From Diphasiastrum complanatum (taxonomy: Eukaryota; Streptophyta; Lycopodiopsida; Lycopodiales; Lycopodiaceae): a DNA stretch of 64,000 nt. Positions 1-10,535 of this stretch are shown here, in pieces. The number at the start of each line of letters is the position of its first letter. Positions within the stretch are counted from its first letter, which is position 1. The position numbers and the translations under genes are program-made. The notes below the pieces were generated by a model. That model searched no databases. It saw nothing but the letters and a program-made list of their open reading frames with translations, and was not told the DNA's origin. The DNA lies in contig CM055098.1 of NCBI GenBank assembly GCA_029204225.1, forward strand, positions 48,323,247 to 48,387,246, read 5' to 3'.

Positions 1-315
1 GAAACTAGATGACATGGCCCAAATAGGCTACAGAGTTGTCCAGTGATGTGTCATATAGTGCACTACTAGTGGTGCATGGGCCTTGGAGGGTATAAGTATA
101 CCTATTGGGCTCTCACTGGTGTATGCTTGATAGCATGACCAGTGGCAGGATGCTGCTGGTGTGATACCACACTCCTCTTTGTGATTGATCCATAGCTTGG
201 GGGCTAGATCCGTTTGATCTAGATTTGGTTGGGTTGGTTTGTCCACCATCAGGTTTCCTTGTGTTGCTTGTGATTGGCATGCTTAGAATAGGATCCTTGG
301 ATTGAGGACTTTATA
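1..315 (+). repeat. Gypsy-type solo LTR, right-hand part
   Basis: This is the 3' part of the LTR family seen whole at 5481-6355. Shared blocks include the stretch around GTGCACTACTAGTGGTGCAT, the CTTGGGGGCTAGATC block and the terminus GGACTTTATA. It ends at 315 and is followed directly by minus-strand gag sequence, so it was inserted into that gag. The left end lies outside the window. Orientation follows the related LTR at 24845, which has a primer binding site on its right. The terminus is TA rather than the usual CA, as in the other copy. Confidence 0.7.
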
Positions 316-962
316 CCGGTAGTGTGGGCACCATATGGGTTGGCATCTATAAGGTACCTGTGCAGGGTTTGGCTGACCAGGCATACTGCGCTGGATAGAC
401 TTCAGGGTATTTTGAAACTCATTGGTGAGTTTCTCCATCTGTAGTTGGTGGTGCTTATTAAGCAACTCCAACTAGGATTTCCAAAGCTGATCTTGGGTAT
501 CCTCGATCGGCTTCAACTCAAGGACAGGAGCATGGGGTGCTCTCCTTTCCCTGGATTCATCAACATCCAATCCTTCGTCTTCTTCCTTGATGGCATCAGA
601 CATAGCTAACTCTAGGCTCGTATATTCAGCATTGAATTTAAGCTCGCGTCTGATCCATCTTGGAAGGCCGACTAAAAACCAGATGATGAGCATCTGTTTG
701 GAGGGCTATTCTTGTACTTGACTTTTGAGGAGTTTGAACCGCTTGATATAGTCCGGGTTCATCTTTTGCCATCTTGATGTTACTCAATTTGACAAAAGGA
801 CTCTCTATCAAACGAAATGGTTTTAAACACTTGATAAAGGACTCTTTTAGATTAGACCAATCCAATTTATCTTCACGATCGAGGTTAAAAAACCAGTCAC
901 GTGCTTTAGCGATCATGGTCATGGAAAACAATTGGACCATAGCGTCGGGGGATGTTTCACCG
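316..962 (-). pseudogene. Ty3/gypsy gag fragment
   Basis: Reverse-strand reading gives gag fragments matching, block by block, the better-kept gag at 39527-40531. Shared segments are ARDWFFNL followed by a CLKPFRLIESPF-like block, then WFLVGLPRWIRRELK, an acidic DAIKEEDEG block and a coiled KLTNEFQNTLKSIQ-type stretch before the zinc-knuckle region. Gag is the structural capsid protein of the retrotransposon particle. This copy is broken by stops and frameshifts, cut at its C-terminal side by the solo LTR ending at 315 and at its N-terminal side by the copia element starting at 963. It belongs to the same family as the gag-protease element at 37-42 kb. Confidence 0.7.
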
Positions 963-1325
963 TGTGAAAGTACTGTACTTTAGGACCATAAATGGATCCA
1001 CAAGAGTGATTGGATGCTTGCTTAACAATCTATCAAAAAACTAGACACACAAACGTTGATCTAGATTGGCAATTTGACAAACAACAAGCATTAACAATCA
1101 AAAACATTGATCAACATTGAAATCCGAGCCCACACATGTGTACTACAGGCTGTAGTATGGCCTTCAACCTGAGAAACAAGTAGAAATTAATTTGGTTGCA
1201 TTTGGATCACAAAAACTCAATGTACATAGTGAACTAGCTTGAGATTGCCAATGAGCTCCAAAAAAATTTTATCTACTCACTATGGAGAGAGGGAATACAT
1301 AGCAAATTCAACTTCCTTCTTGAAG
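963..1325 (-). repeat. Truncated 3' LTR of the copia element
   Basis: It aligns with the right LTR from its first base to about 1325, where the sequence switches to coding sequence of the integrase-RT linker. The right LTR continues for roughly another 370 bases, so this copy has lost its outer half together with RT and RNase H. Confidence 0.75.
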
Positions 1326-2260
1326 TTGATCCATATGATTGAGCCTAGATGGCTCCATCTTGATACTCATGGTTCTTCTTGGAGTCCTCGGGTCTTGAGC
1401 TTGCTCCTCCACTTGACTTGACTCCAAACCATCAATGAATCGAGTAAGGTGTTGATCCAAAGGTGCTTCTTCAAGTTTACAAATCTTCCACTCTTGAAAG
1501 ATCACATTTCCACCACTGACAAATTCTTTGGTTGAAAACAAGTAGATTCTACAATCTCTACTTGAAGAGCAAAACACTACCATTATTCCTATCATTGAAA
1601 TAGGATTATCTTTGGTCCTTACATTGGAATGATCATGCACAAAGCAGGTGGGCACAAAGATTTCCAAAGCAAATGATGTTTCATCTTTTATGACTCTATT
1701 CAAACTATTACAAAAATAGTTATCCAATGAAATTGCTTTATCAACAACAAATGTAGATTTCAAAGCAACCCATTTCATTGTCTTGTCATACAAAGTAATA
1801 AACACCATGAATCTTAAAGGTAAGAAACAAGTCACCTCATGTCTACTACTACTTTCCAAAAAGTATTCAAAGATAGTAGACTCTCCAATGCTCACCACCC
1901 TTGCAAGATGCACACTTGAATGGACAATTTGCATGCAATTTGATGACAAACACCATGCTTAAAGTGGACATCCAAACCACTTTCTAAGAGTAGACCAACA
2001 CTAAGCATATTCTTGGTGATTGATGGTACATAAAGGACATTTTCTAGATCCATGCATTTTGAGGATTCTAGACACAAAGAGATGGTGCCAACACCATCTA
2101 TCCTACACTCTTCGTCATTTGCAGTAAAGACAAACTTTTTAGCAGCATTGAAAGAGTGTAATTAGGTTGAGAAAAAATCCTTTTCAAAAGACATGTGGGA
2201 GCTAGCCCCACTGTCGATCCACCAATTGTCTCTTGAATTGCTATTGCTTGTTGGTGAGGA
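1326..2260 (-). pseudogene. Copia protease/integrase/linker remnants
   Basis: Reverse-strand fragments match the pol of the intact element at 18935-22903. An aspartic protease region containing WWIDSGASSHM-like residues lies near 2200. The LENVLYVPSITKNMLSVG block follows near 2000, then a heavily degraded integrase core. Last are a KDNPISMIGIMVVFCSSS...VIFQE block near 1560-1620 and an EPSRLNHMDQLQ linker near 1330. Frameshifts and missing catalytic motifs make it non-functional. No RT or RNase H follows. Confidence 0.7.
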
Positions 2261-2346
2261 TGTAGATGCCATCAAGAATACATCTACTTCATCCTCCTCC
2301 TCCTCCTTTGCAAGGTTTCCTTGTTAGTCCTCCTCCACTTGTGCTC

Positions 2347-3135
2347 TTAGCCTCTTGTAGCATTCAGATGCATAATGCCCCTTCTTTCCACAAAAGAAGC
2401 ATTTCTGCTTTGACTTGTCCTTTGAGCTTGGTGCATCATCTTCTCTTTGGCCTCCTTTGGATGCTTCTTCTTTCCATTGGTCTTCTTTTTGCCCTTTAGT
2501 GAGAAATTGACTTTCTCATCTCCATCTTGCAAAGACAATGAACTCATTCTTGCCTTGGTGTGGAGCATCCTACACTCTTCAACCACTAATACACTGTGAA
2601 GTTTTTCTATAGTTGGCAAAGTGTCTTGGATGGCAAAACTTTGAACCAAATTTGCAAAGTCATCTCCTAGACCATTAAGTACAATTTGTACAAGCTCTCC
2701 ATCATGAATCTTCTCTCCAATGGAGGCCAACTCCCTATTTAGAGACTTGATTCTAAGTACATAATCATGTGCACTCTCCTCACTTCTCCTCATGCTTTGA
2801 AAAATCAGATTTCTAAGCATGCGTGCTCTTGAAGTGTTACTAGATTCATAGATTGATTTTAAAGACTCCCAAGCCTCTTTAGCACTAGTACATGCTGATA
2901 CTTCTCTCAACAAATCATTGCTTACATTCATCTTCACAGAATGAAGTGCAAGCCTAGATCTCTTCTTGTATCTAGCTAACTCCTGTGCACCTAGAGGTTC
3001 ATCTTCATCTTCAATCAAGAACTCATGAAGGTCTTGGAGCACCAAGAGTGATTCCATCCTAACCTTCCAAATAGCATAATTTGTAGAATTCAATCTCTCA
3101 CTAGCTTCTAGAAGGTATGCTCCAGCAGATCCCAT
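2347..3135 (-). pseudogene. Copia gag (UBN2-type) with frameshifted zinc knuckle
   Basis: From the ATG at 3135 a gag of the plant copia UBN2 (gag-polypeptide) type reads on the reverse strand. It opens MGSAGAYLLEASERLNSTNY, followed by IWKVRMESLL, a SAKEAWESLKSIYESSN block and an ELVQIVLNGL block, the same order as in the intact element. Gag builds the cytoplasmic particle that packages element RNA. Near 2430-2450 a frameshift throws the CCHC knuckle (CFFCGKKGHYASEC) into another frame, so protease and pol could not be made as one polyprotein. An in-frame ATG eight codons upstream, at 3159, is possible but does not match the relative. Confidence 0.75.
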
Positions 3136-3180
3136 CTTACTAGTGACTTCTACAAACAAGAAATAGATTTGATTGACTTG

Positions 3181-3510
3181 AAACTCACAAAGGACTCACA
3201 CTTGCGGTTTTTCACTCAAATTTGATTTCTAATCCAACAAATGGACTTATAATCACAGTTCTATCACTCCCTCACAAAGCTGGAATGAAGATAAGATGAA
3301 GTGAAAACTACTTTCAAACAAATCTTGCCAAGAAATGGATTTGATTGTCTCTAGAAACTCACTAAGGTCTCTCTCTTGTAGTGTTTCACTCAAATTAGGT
3401 TTCTAATCCAACAAATGGACTTATAATCTCAGTTCTATCACTCCCTCACAAAGTTGGAATGAAGATAAGATGATGTGAAATCTACTTACAATCAAATCTT
3501 GCCAATTTTG
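3181..3510. repeat. Tandem duplication of about 174 bp in the copia leader
   Basis: The stretch from 3181 recurs from 3355 with few differences. Both copies carry a long shared block, TCTAATCCAACAAATGGACT, followed by the same run through CACTCCCTCACAAAG. It lies between the primer binding site and gag, so it lengthens the untranslated leader. Confidence 0.75.
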
Positions 3511-3738
3511 GCTATTTTTGGACAATAAATTGACCGAATCTCTTTCTTCCTTCTTGGTCTACTTTTAAGACCTGTTTTTAACCTCAATAGGACTTGAACT
3601 CAGCCTAGATTAATTAGATTCCATGAAACATATTCAAATCTAATCAATGGCAAATGATCTTGGTAGATTATCCTAGGATCTCCACCAAAAATTACACCAA
3701 CAGCTCACAAATTGAATTTGGCTTATGCTCTTGTAATT

Positions 3739-3751
3739 GGCTCTGATACCA
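3739..3751 (-). other. Primer binding site of the copia element
   Basis: GGCTCTGATACCA on the plus strand is the complement of TGGTATCAGAGCC, which pairs with the 3' end of initiator tRNA-Met. It directly abuts the LTR that starts at 3752 and fixes the element's orientation as minus. Confidence 0.9.
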
Positions 3752-4500
3752 TGTGAAAGTACTGTACTTTAGGACCATAAATGGATCTACAAAAGATCCA
3801 CAAGAGTGATTGGATGCTTGCTTAACAATCTATCAAAAAACTAGACACACAAAAGTTGATGTAGATTGGCAATTTGACAAACAACAAGCATTAACAATCA
3901 AAAGCATTGATCAACATTGAAATTTGAGACCACACGTGTGTAATATAGGCTGTAGTACGGCCTTCAACCTGAGAAACAAGTGGAAATTGATTTGGTTGCA
4001 TCTGGATCACAAAAACTCAATGTACATAGTGAACTAGCTTGAGATTGCCAATTAGCTCCAAAAATTTTCCATCTTCTCACCATGGAGAGAGGGAATACAT
4101 AGCAAATTCGACTTCCTTCTTGAAGTTAGGTGGATTTCCAGCATGGACCTAAAATGCTATTTCCTAGAGTCATGCTTGGTAGATAGCTAGTTGGTCAAAT
4201 TTTCACCTTAAATCTAGGATTTAGGTTTTATAAACTAGGAATCACTACCAAAATGACATGACCAACCCTATGGACTTGACCTAACCTACATTAGGAGAGG
4301 ATTGCCACGTGGCATCTTGGCCTCACATGTGTGGAATCCACTTATGTACAAAATTTATGTTATACTACATGGTTTTTGATCAAGCTAGATTTGCCAATTT
4401 TTGGCAATTCTTCACGCACAGTAAACGTCGCACAAAGATTTGCAAAAATCTTTGAGGGTTTGAACTACCATCAAACTTTGGTAGATCTAACTTGCTTCAA
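3752..4500 (-). repeat. 5' LTR of the decayed copia element
   Basis: It starts TGTGAAAGTACTG next to the primer binding site and runs to roughly 4500, about 750 bp. Its first part matches 963-1325 closely. The outer end is placed near the CTTGCTTCAACA stretch because the reverse complement there begins TG; this end is uncertain by some tens of bases. Confidence 0.65.
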
Positions 4501-4502
4501 CA

Positions 4503-4700
4503 CCATGAACATGGGTTTGTGCCCATGAAGACTCGGCTCTATCAGGTTCTTGTCTGTCGATTGGATTTGTGGATGGCTTGTGGAATTGGGACTGCATTCG
4601 ATAGAACCTATGACATCTGATTTGTTCGATGGTAGGATGTATTATCTCGTATGGATAATCATTTGGGATTCCAGGATCAGTATGTTGGTCCATTGGGTAC
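4503..4700 (-). pseudogene. Possible N-terminal piece of the interrupted gypsy gag
   Basis: Reverse-strand reading gives a HKPSTNPIDRQEPDRAES segment where the 39.6-kb gag has a YDRSSDPIRFLQ block just upstream of its LFSM...DWFF block. The position fits the missing half of the gag at 316-962, separated by the copia insertion. The similarity is weak and read by eye only. The stretch 4700-4810 is T-rich with nothing recognisable. Confidence 0.3.
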
Positions 4701-4809
4701 TGTTGTGTCTTTTTTTGTGTTTTGTATGGGTTTTTGGTGGTTTTTGTGTTTTTTGATTTATTATTATTATTTTTTAATTAATTGCGAGTTTTGCAAAAAT
4801 CCTGAAAAA

Positions 4810-5480
4810 AAAAATACGTGGAAAAGCTCGAAAATGAGAGATTTCTAAAAAAAACAAGAAAAACCAGAGAATCTTGAAAATTTTAAAGATCATAAATTCC
4901 CAAAAGTCCAAGAAAAGCAAAAAAGTGAAGGTCTACAAAAAAGCGAAAACCAGAAGTCGGAAACCGAAACAAAGGCGAAGGTCTATAGAAACGAAAAACC
5001 TGAAGGTCTTAAAAAGCAAAAAATGCGAAAGTCAAGGATAATGGTAAAAATGGAAAAGCGAAGGTTTTAGGGCTATGGAAAAAGGCGAAAAATGCGAAGG
5101 CTTGAAAAAAGGTGAAAAAAACGAAAAATAAATTTGGCTGTAGAAAGCGAAAAATGCTGGAAAAAAACGAAAAATGCGATGATTTAGGGTTCGAAAAAAT
5201 TGTGAAAAACACGAAGTTGACGAAAACCCGAAAAAAGGAGACAGATTAGGTTATGGTAATGCGAAAAACACGACAATTTAGAGTAACTCGAAAAATGTGA
5301 AGGTGGCGACAAAAAAGGGAAGGGTAACTCGTAACGCGAAGGTGGCGACAAAGATGCAAAAAAAGCAAAAAACTTGAACAAAGCAAAAAAAAAATGACAA
5401 TTTTAGGGTTATGGCAAAAAAGCAAAAAATTGCAACAATATGCAACAATTTAGGGTTAGGGAGAAAGCGAAAAATGCGAA
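4810..5480. repeat. Degenerate GCGAAAAA-type purine-rich repeat, left block
   Basis: Short, imperfect units such as GCGAAAAATGCGAAGG and GAAAAAAGCGAAA repeat throughout, with scattered TTTAGGGTT-like words (near 5064, 5181, 5402 and 5449). Long apparent reading frames here, Phe/Ser-rich on one strand and Lys-rich on the other, come from base composition. The block continues after the solo LTR at 6356, so it was one tract before that insertion. Confidence 0.7.
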
Positions 5481-6355
5481 TGTCATGCCCATGACTGGTC
5501 TTAGGAAGCGTGTCCACGCTAGGGACCGGTAGACCAACAACCCGTAAGTTAATTGTGACTATAAGGGAATTGGGGCCCTTATGTGTACATAGTCATAATT
5601 AATGGTTGTAGGCCTAAACATATGGTGGATCTTCATTCTCCATTCGACACCAGAATCGAAAGCTCTTTATGCGAAGTAATTTGATAAGAAGAAGTCAAAG
5701 GGCATACCAAAAATACGAAAGTTGAATAATAATTCAAACACAGAACAAGACACAAGTTCGAATTAAGCCCTGTCAAAATCAAAATTGTTTTCCAAATATT
5801 GCAAAAAATCAAACATTTTTTTGGAGGATTGACGAATTCTCAAATGAAACAAACAACAGCAGTATGCTAACGTAGCAGAGAGTTCAAAAGACTTCTATGA
5901 AGAAGTTAATAAAGCAGCATTTATGGCAAATGAATGCATTCAAGCTACAACTCAGAAGTATGTCTTATTGATAGCAGTACTCACAATATCGATTTTATCG
6001 ACACTATCAAATTGAAATTTTAGGATGGTAGTGAGTCATTAGGGAATTGGATGACGTGGCCTAGATAGGCTGCAAAGGTGTCCAGTGAGGTGTCACAGTG
6101 CACTACTAGTGGTGCATGGGCTTTGGAGGGTATAAGTATACCTGCTGGGCTCTCACTAGTGTATGCTTGATTTGTGATGAGTAGCTACATGCTGCTGGTG
6201 TGACTCCTCTTTCCATGACTCTGATTGATCCATAGCTTGGGGGCTAGATCCATACGATCTAGGCTTGGTTGGGTTGGTTTAACCTCCACCGGTTCCCATG
6301 TGTTGTTGCTTTGTATGGTATGCTTAGACTAGAGTCCTATTGTGAGGACTTTATA
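5481..6355 (+). mobile_element. Solo LTR of a gypsy family with 5-bp target duplication
   Basis: It begins TGTCATGCCCATGAC and ends GGACTTTATA. The five bases before it (5476-5480) and after it (6356-6360) are both GCGAA, a perfect target-site duplication. No internal region or second LTR is present, so it is a solo LTR of 875 bp, the usual product of recombination between the two LTRs of an element. It is related to the fragment at 1-315 and, in its last 130 bp or so, to the LTRs at 24845 and 29501. Confidence 0.9.
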
Positions 6356-6780
6356 GCGAAGGCCTGAAAAAAGTGAAAAATTGAAAACTGAAAGTCTACA
6401 AAAATGAAAAATTCCAAAGGTCTACAAAAAACGAAAAAAGCCAAAAAAATATGAAGGTTTAGGGTCTAGGCAAAAAAACGAAAAATGTGACAGTTTAGGA
6501 TTATGGTAAAAACCATAAAAATACGACAATTTAGGGTTCGAAAAAGCAAGGTGGCGAAAAAGCGAAGCCTCGAAAAAAACAAAGGAAGCGAAGCCTTGAA
6601 AAAAGCTCGAAAAAGGTGAAACCTCGAAAAAAATCTGCGTGTGAAAAAAGCAAAAGCTCGAAAAAAGCGAAGGACTCGGTCGAAAAAAGAGAAGAAAGCA
6701 AATCCTCGAAAAAGACAAAAAAAGCTCAAAAAAAGACGAAGGACCCGGTCGAAAAAAGCTCAAAAAAAACAAGACCCAGT
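6356..6780. repeat. Degenerate GCGAAAAA-type repeat, right block
   Basis: This is the same repeat as 4810-5480, resuming with GCGAAGGCC after the solo LTR. TTTAGGG-like words recur near 6459, 6493 and 6531. From about 6650 the units begin to contain CTCGGTCGAAAAAAG, so this tract merges without a sharp border into the CGGTCGAG array that follows. Lys-rich reading frames here are composition artefacts. Confidence 0.7.
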
Positions 6781-8240
6781 CGAGTTTTCTATGTGTCGTC
6801 CTCGGTCGAGATGGCTACGTGCATGCATGGTCGAGATTTCTCAAAGAGGGCGTTGTTGAGATTTCAAATGCAGGGCCCTGGTCGATAACTAAGGCCTCTG
6901 GCGGTGGAGAGCTAAGCCTTGTGGCTCGGTTGAAAGTTGAGCTCATGCTGGCACCGTCGAAGTCTGAAGTGCGGACCCGATCGAGATAGAGTGGAGAGAC
7001 ATCGGTTGAGAGTTGATGAAGGGAAGGCTCGGGCGAGATAGTGATGGAGGAGTTGGTTGAATGTGTGATGGAGGTGTTGGTCGAGTGCTGATGGAGGTAA
7101 GGCTCGGTCAAGATGGTGATGGAGGTCCGACTCGGTCGAGATTTAAAGCTCAGACCCGGTCGAGATTTTAAGTCATTTCAGACACGGTCAAGATGTGAGC
7201 AACGTCAGGTTCGGTCGAGTTACTCATTGTAGGACCCGGTCGAAATCTGAACGCGTGCTGACGAGGTCGAAGTCTGAGCAATTGTTGGCTCGGTCACGAT
7301 GCAATGGAGACCCATTGGAGACTTTGAATGAATTACAGCTAGTCGAGATGGTATCGAAATTTGATGGAAACCTCAGCCTTGGTCGAGAGCGTAATGGAGT
7401 GGCATAGTTGAGAGCTGAAGATTTGGACGCGTCGAGATCTAAGGAGAATGTCCCGATCGAGATTTGATTGTTTGGGCACGGTCGAGATCTGAAGAGAATG
7501 TCTTGGTTGAGATTTGATATGCGGACGCAGGCAAGATTTGAGAGCTTTCCGACTCGGTTGAGATTTGAATCAAATCTGACTCGGTCGACATGTCATTGTA
7601 ATGACTTGGATGAGGAACTGAATGATTGAGTCGGTCGAGATTTCACAAGGTTATGCAGTTGAGATTTTATGAAGTCTGTATTTGATCGTGATGTTATGAC
7701 TCTGATTCGGTCGAGATTTGACGTGAGACGATCCGGTTGAGTTTGGAGTGCTCTTGATCCTGTTGAGATTTGACCTTGTATGGTCCGTCGGTCAAGATGT
7801 TCTAGCCTACTCATCGGTTGATATTGCAAGCAAACACATCAGTTGAGATTGCAAGCAAACGCGTCGGTCGAGATTGCAAGCAAACATGTCAGTTGAGATT
7901 ACAAGCAAATGCCTCGATTGAGATTGCAAGCAAACCCGTCGGTCGAGATTGCAAGTAAACTCGTCGATCGAGATTTTAAAATGGAATTCGGTCGAGTTTT
8001 GAGAAAATTCAATTTAGTCGAGTTTTGAAAAAATTCAAGTCGGTCAAGTTTTGAGAAAATTAGATTCGGTCAAGTTTTGAGTGAATAGCAATCAGTCGAG
8101 ATCTAAGTGTCTTCCTCCGTCGAGATCTGAGAGAAGTGTTCGGTCGAGACGTTGCTCTCGTGACTCGGTCAAAATCTCAGAGCCCTCTGGCTCGGTTGAG
8201 AACTGAGTGCCTACTGACTCGATCGAGATCAGAAGGGAAG
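6781..8240. repeat. Degenerate array built on CGGTCGAGAT
   Basis: The word CGGTCGAGAT(TTGA) or a one- or two-base variant (GGTTGAGAT, GGTCAAGAT, AGTCGAG) recurs every 20-45 bases for about 1.45 kb, dozens of times, joined by variable spacers. It contains two more regular stretches: six 25-bp units at 7819-7968, and roughly four units of the GGTCGAGTTTTGAGAAAATT type at 7989-8090. Nothing coding is recognised. Whether it is a minisatellite, part of a long LTR or part of an element leader cannot be told here. Confidence 0.75.
7819..7968. repeat. 25-bp tandem repeat, six copies
   Basis: Six consecutive 25-bp units follow the pattern YGAGATTGCAAGCAAAC plus eight variable bases of the NNGTCGGT type. 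Differences between units are mostly single C/T or A/G changes. It is the most regular segment of the surrounding array and looks like a recent local amplification. Confidence 0.85.
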
Positions 8241-8679
8241 TGAAGGTCTGGGGCTCATGAAGGAGAGGATGGCGTGGGGGCGCGGTTTAGGTGCTCGAGG
8301 AGATAGCGATGGAGGAGAGCATGGCATTTGCAGATATGTGAGAGATGAAGGTCCTTGCATTGGTTGTAGGAGGTATGCGTGGTAGTGTATGGAGTATATT
8401 GCAGGGTGCGTGTTGCAGGTCTGAAGGAGGTGTAGGCCATGAGGGTGCCGGTGAAGATCAAACGAGTTATGTGTGGATGTTTATCGGAAACTATTCATGT
8501 ATTGCAGGTCTTGTGCAGGTGGCAGTTGCGTTTCAGATATCAGACGGCATGGTCAGGAACAGTGAAGGCCAAGAACAGCTCAGAGGTGTACAAGCGTTGG
8601 CAGGATTCTGAGTGTGGGCAGCATTACAGTAGTTTATAGTTTGATTATGTGTTGTTCCAAGTAGTAACAGTGCCAAATG
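8241..8679. other. No recognisable gene
   Basis: G-rich sequence follows the repeat array. Open frames of 60-90 codons exist but show no family motifs, overlap one another in different frames and have no homologous copy elsewhere in the window. I see nothing to annotate. Confidence 0.5.
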
Positions 8680-9372
8680 TTTACAGATCCTCTGCTTGGG
8701 AGGATTTGTTTACTGTTTTTTTATTACTTCTTGCTTATAGAACGGCTTCTACCTGTTACAGACTACGATGGGCATTTTCTTGGTGTTTTCTTATTATTGC
8801 AATGCCCAGAATCAGGCAGAAGGAATTATCATTGTAGTTTATATCCTGCCTGTCAGAGGACAACTCAGGGCAATCACTCTTGAATTGAAATCACATGCAG
8901 ATCATGCAGTCAACCAAAAAATTAGCGAACAGAGTGGTTGAAATGCCATGAAATCCTATTTGAATGCTGCAAATTGAACTAAACCAGATCCTAAACACTA
9001 CTATACTTGCATTAATCCACAAAACAAAAAACAAGAAGCTAATCTACAGCATTTTAGAAGTCCAAAAATCAAGAAATCAACCAGTCTTTTGATTATTGGA
9101 CATTCCAAGAACATCAAGAACAGGGTTGTAAGGGGATATGCAAGAACTACATCACAAACCCAGCCTATTTAGTTTACCTGAATGCTAATTCCTACATTAA
9201 TCCACAAATAAGAAAGGAAATCTAATCCACTCTAGAAAATTAATCCACTCTACTATCTACAACCACACACAAAGGATGGAAGGGTATGATCATAGGAGCA
9301 TCACTCAAGAAAACCGCCATGATCAAGGAGCTTAGTGTTGTATCAAACTCGTGGAGGCTATTGGATTTACCT
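8680..9372 (+). repeat. Interspersed repeat R1, copy A
   Basis: About 690 bp recurs in the same orientation at 15070-15830. Shared landmarks include TTTACAGATCCTCTGCTTGG, GCAATGCCCAGAATCAGGCA and a terminal block through GATCAAGGAGCTTAGTGTTG. Copy A diverges after GTGGAGGCT at 9372, whereas copy B continues into repeat R2. The element type is not recognised; no LTR or coding motif is evident. Confidence 0.75.
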
Positions 9373-9689
9373 CCTCTATTCTCCTAAATTCTATTCTATT
9401 TTTAGCCTCCATTCATACTGTATTTTTACTCATGTTGTCGCACAATTTGCATATTTACATGTAAAATAAGACAGATGAATAAAACGCGACTCTCTGCATA
9501 AATACAAATAAATTTCCACAGGCAAAAAAGGCGAAAAACGCGACGCTATATTTTTACACGTGATTTGTGACAGGCAAAAAAGACGACACTGCCTTACAAA
9601 ATGCCAAAGGTGCTCTAATGGAAAAGCAAAGGCACCCTATAAATCAAATCCTAAGGCAATTTTCAGAGTGTCGCATTTTTCGCATCTTC
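9373..9689. other. Unassigned sequence between repeats
   Basis: Nothing recognisable. It holds a few GGCAAAAAAGGCGAAAAACG-like words resembling the degenerate tract at 4810-6780, which suggests it comes from similar repeat material. Confidence 0.4.
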
Positions 9690-10535
9690 ACCAACGTTCA
9701 TTTCAGCGAAGGCTGATGTCGCGGCCTTTTCACGCTCATCCCATGCAACTCTGCAAACAAATTTGACAACGAAAGCAGCCACTCACGATCTCCCACAGAC
9801 AGTACATCCACTTTGTACTTTCTTCATCTGCACACTTGTAAAATTATGTATATATATTGAATACCATTTGCGTATTCTTATATGTGAAAATTTATGTAAG
9901 AGAAACAAGTGACAAGCATAATAGCATCAGAAGCTTATGAGAGATAGACGAAGTAGATACTTTTGTGCATCAATTCTTTGTATTGTCAGTAATAGGTTTA
10001 TTCCTTTCACAGATTGGATTAGCTTTGTAGAGCACGTGGTTTCATCCGCTATTGTCTTGTGTTCAACAACATTATTGACCTGTATATTTTGTTATACTTA
10101 ATCTGATAACAGATCTGTTTGTTCTATGTTCAGATTTGTGTCAATATTGCTATGCTTTTCTACATTCTGTTTGACTCTCTTATTGCTTAATCTGGTAGTC
10201 TGTTCTTAGTGAACTATTATTAGTCTAGTTGTCCGCGACTAATATTTAGTCTTGTAATTCGCGATTGAATATCAGTCGAGCTCAATCTAGCTCTTCGCAA
10301 ATCATTCGCGACAAATAACTTGTCTAGCTGTTTGCGACAAATTATCTTTCCGATGTTTTGTTGCTTAATGTTTGGTTACGTAATCAGATCGACCGTGATT
10401 TCTATCACTAACGTTCTATTCGTGTTTGATAAGCGTAGTCATGCTTAGGAAAAGAGTAAGATAGCTCATTCCGCTGTGCATGAACACTTTCCGTTCTAGT
10501 TCATTTCTTTTTCGAGTTTCGAGTTAGCTTCAAAT
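9690..10535 (+). repeat. LTR-like repeat B, inverted copy at 34.3-35.0 kb
   Basis: This roughly 850-bp stretch reappears in reverse orientation at 34280-35030. It has LTR-like composition: a TATATATA box near 9850, a CTTTGTATTGT word near 9985, and repeated CTAGTTGTCCGCGACTAA / ATTCGCGA words at 10220-10350. No primer binding site or polypurine tract flanks it here, so it is called a probable LTR fragment. Confidence 0.6.

Larger units (their letters stand above)
963..4500 (-). mobile_element. Decayed Ty1/copia element, minus strand
   Basis: Two related LTR ends beginning TGTGAAAGTACTGTAC lie at 963 and 3752. A tRNA-Met primer binding site (complement of TGGTATCAGAGCC) abuts the right one, so the element reads leftwards. 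Inside, in order, are a leader, gag, protease and integrase traces, ending in the integrase-RT linker. RT and RNase H are missing: the linker joins directly to a shortened left LTR. The right boundary near 4500 is approximate and I could not resolve a target duplication. The element appears inserted in a gypsy gag whose other half may continue at 4503. Confidence 0.8.

Noticed and set aside
963-4510. A 5-bp target duplication CACCG around the decayed copia element
   Set aside because: The right flank offers CACCA only if the LTR ends in AA, or CCATG if it ends in CA. Neither fits well, so no duplication is claimed.
5060-6540. TTTAGGG words as evidence of a chromosome end
   Set aside because: Only isolated single words, never in tandem, so no telomere or clear interstitial telomere tract.
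4990-6860. Phe-rich and Lys-rich frames of 65-116 codons in the purine tract
   Set aside because: Low complexity from GCGAAAAA-type repeats on both strands, with no protein-like features.
7819-7968. Regular 25-bp repeats that could suggest a CRISPR-like array
   Set aside because: The units are directly adjacent with no unique spacers, the context is a plant nuclear genome, and there are no associated genes. It is a tandem minisatellite.
8345-8883. Overlapping frames of 60-90 codons near 8.3-8.9 kb
   Set aside because: The later ones lie in repeat R1, whose other copy at 15.1 kb does not keep the frame. The others have no motif.
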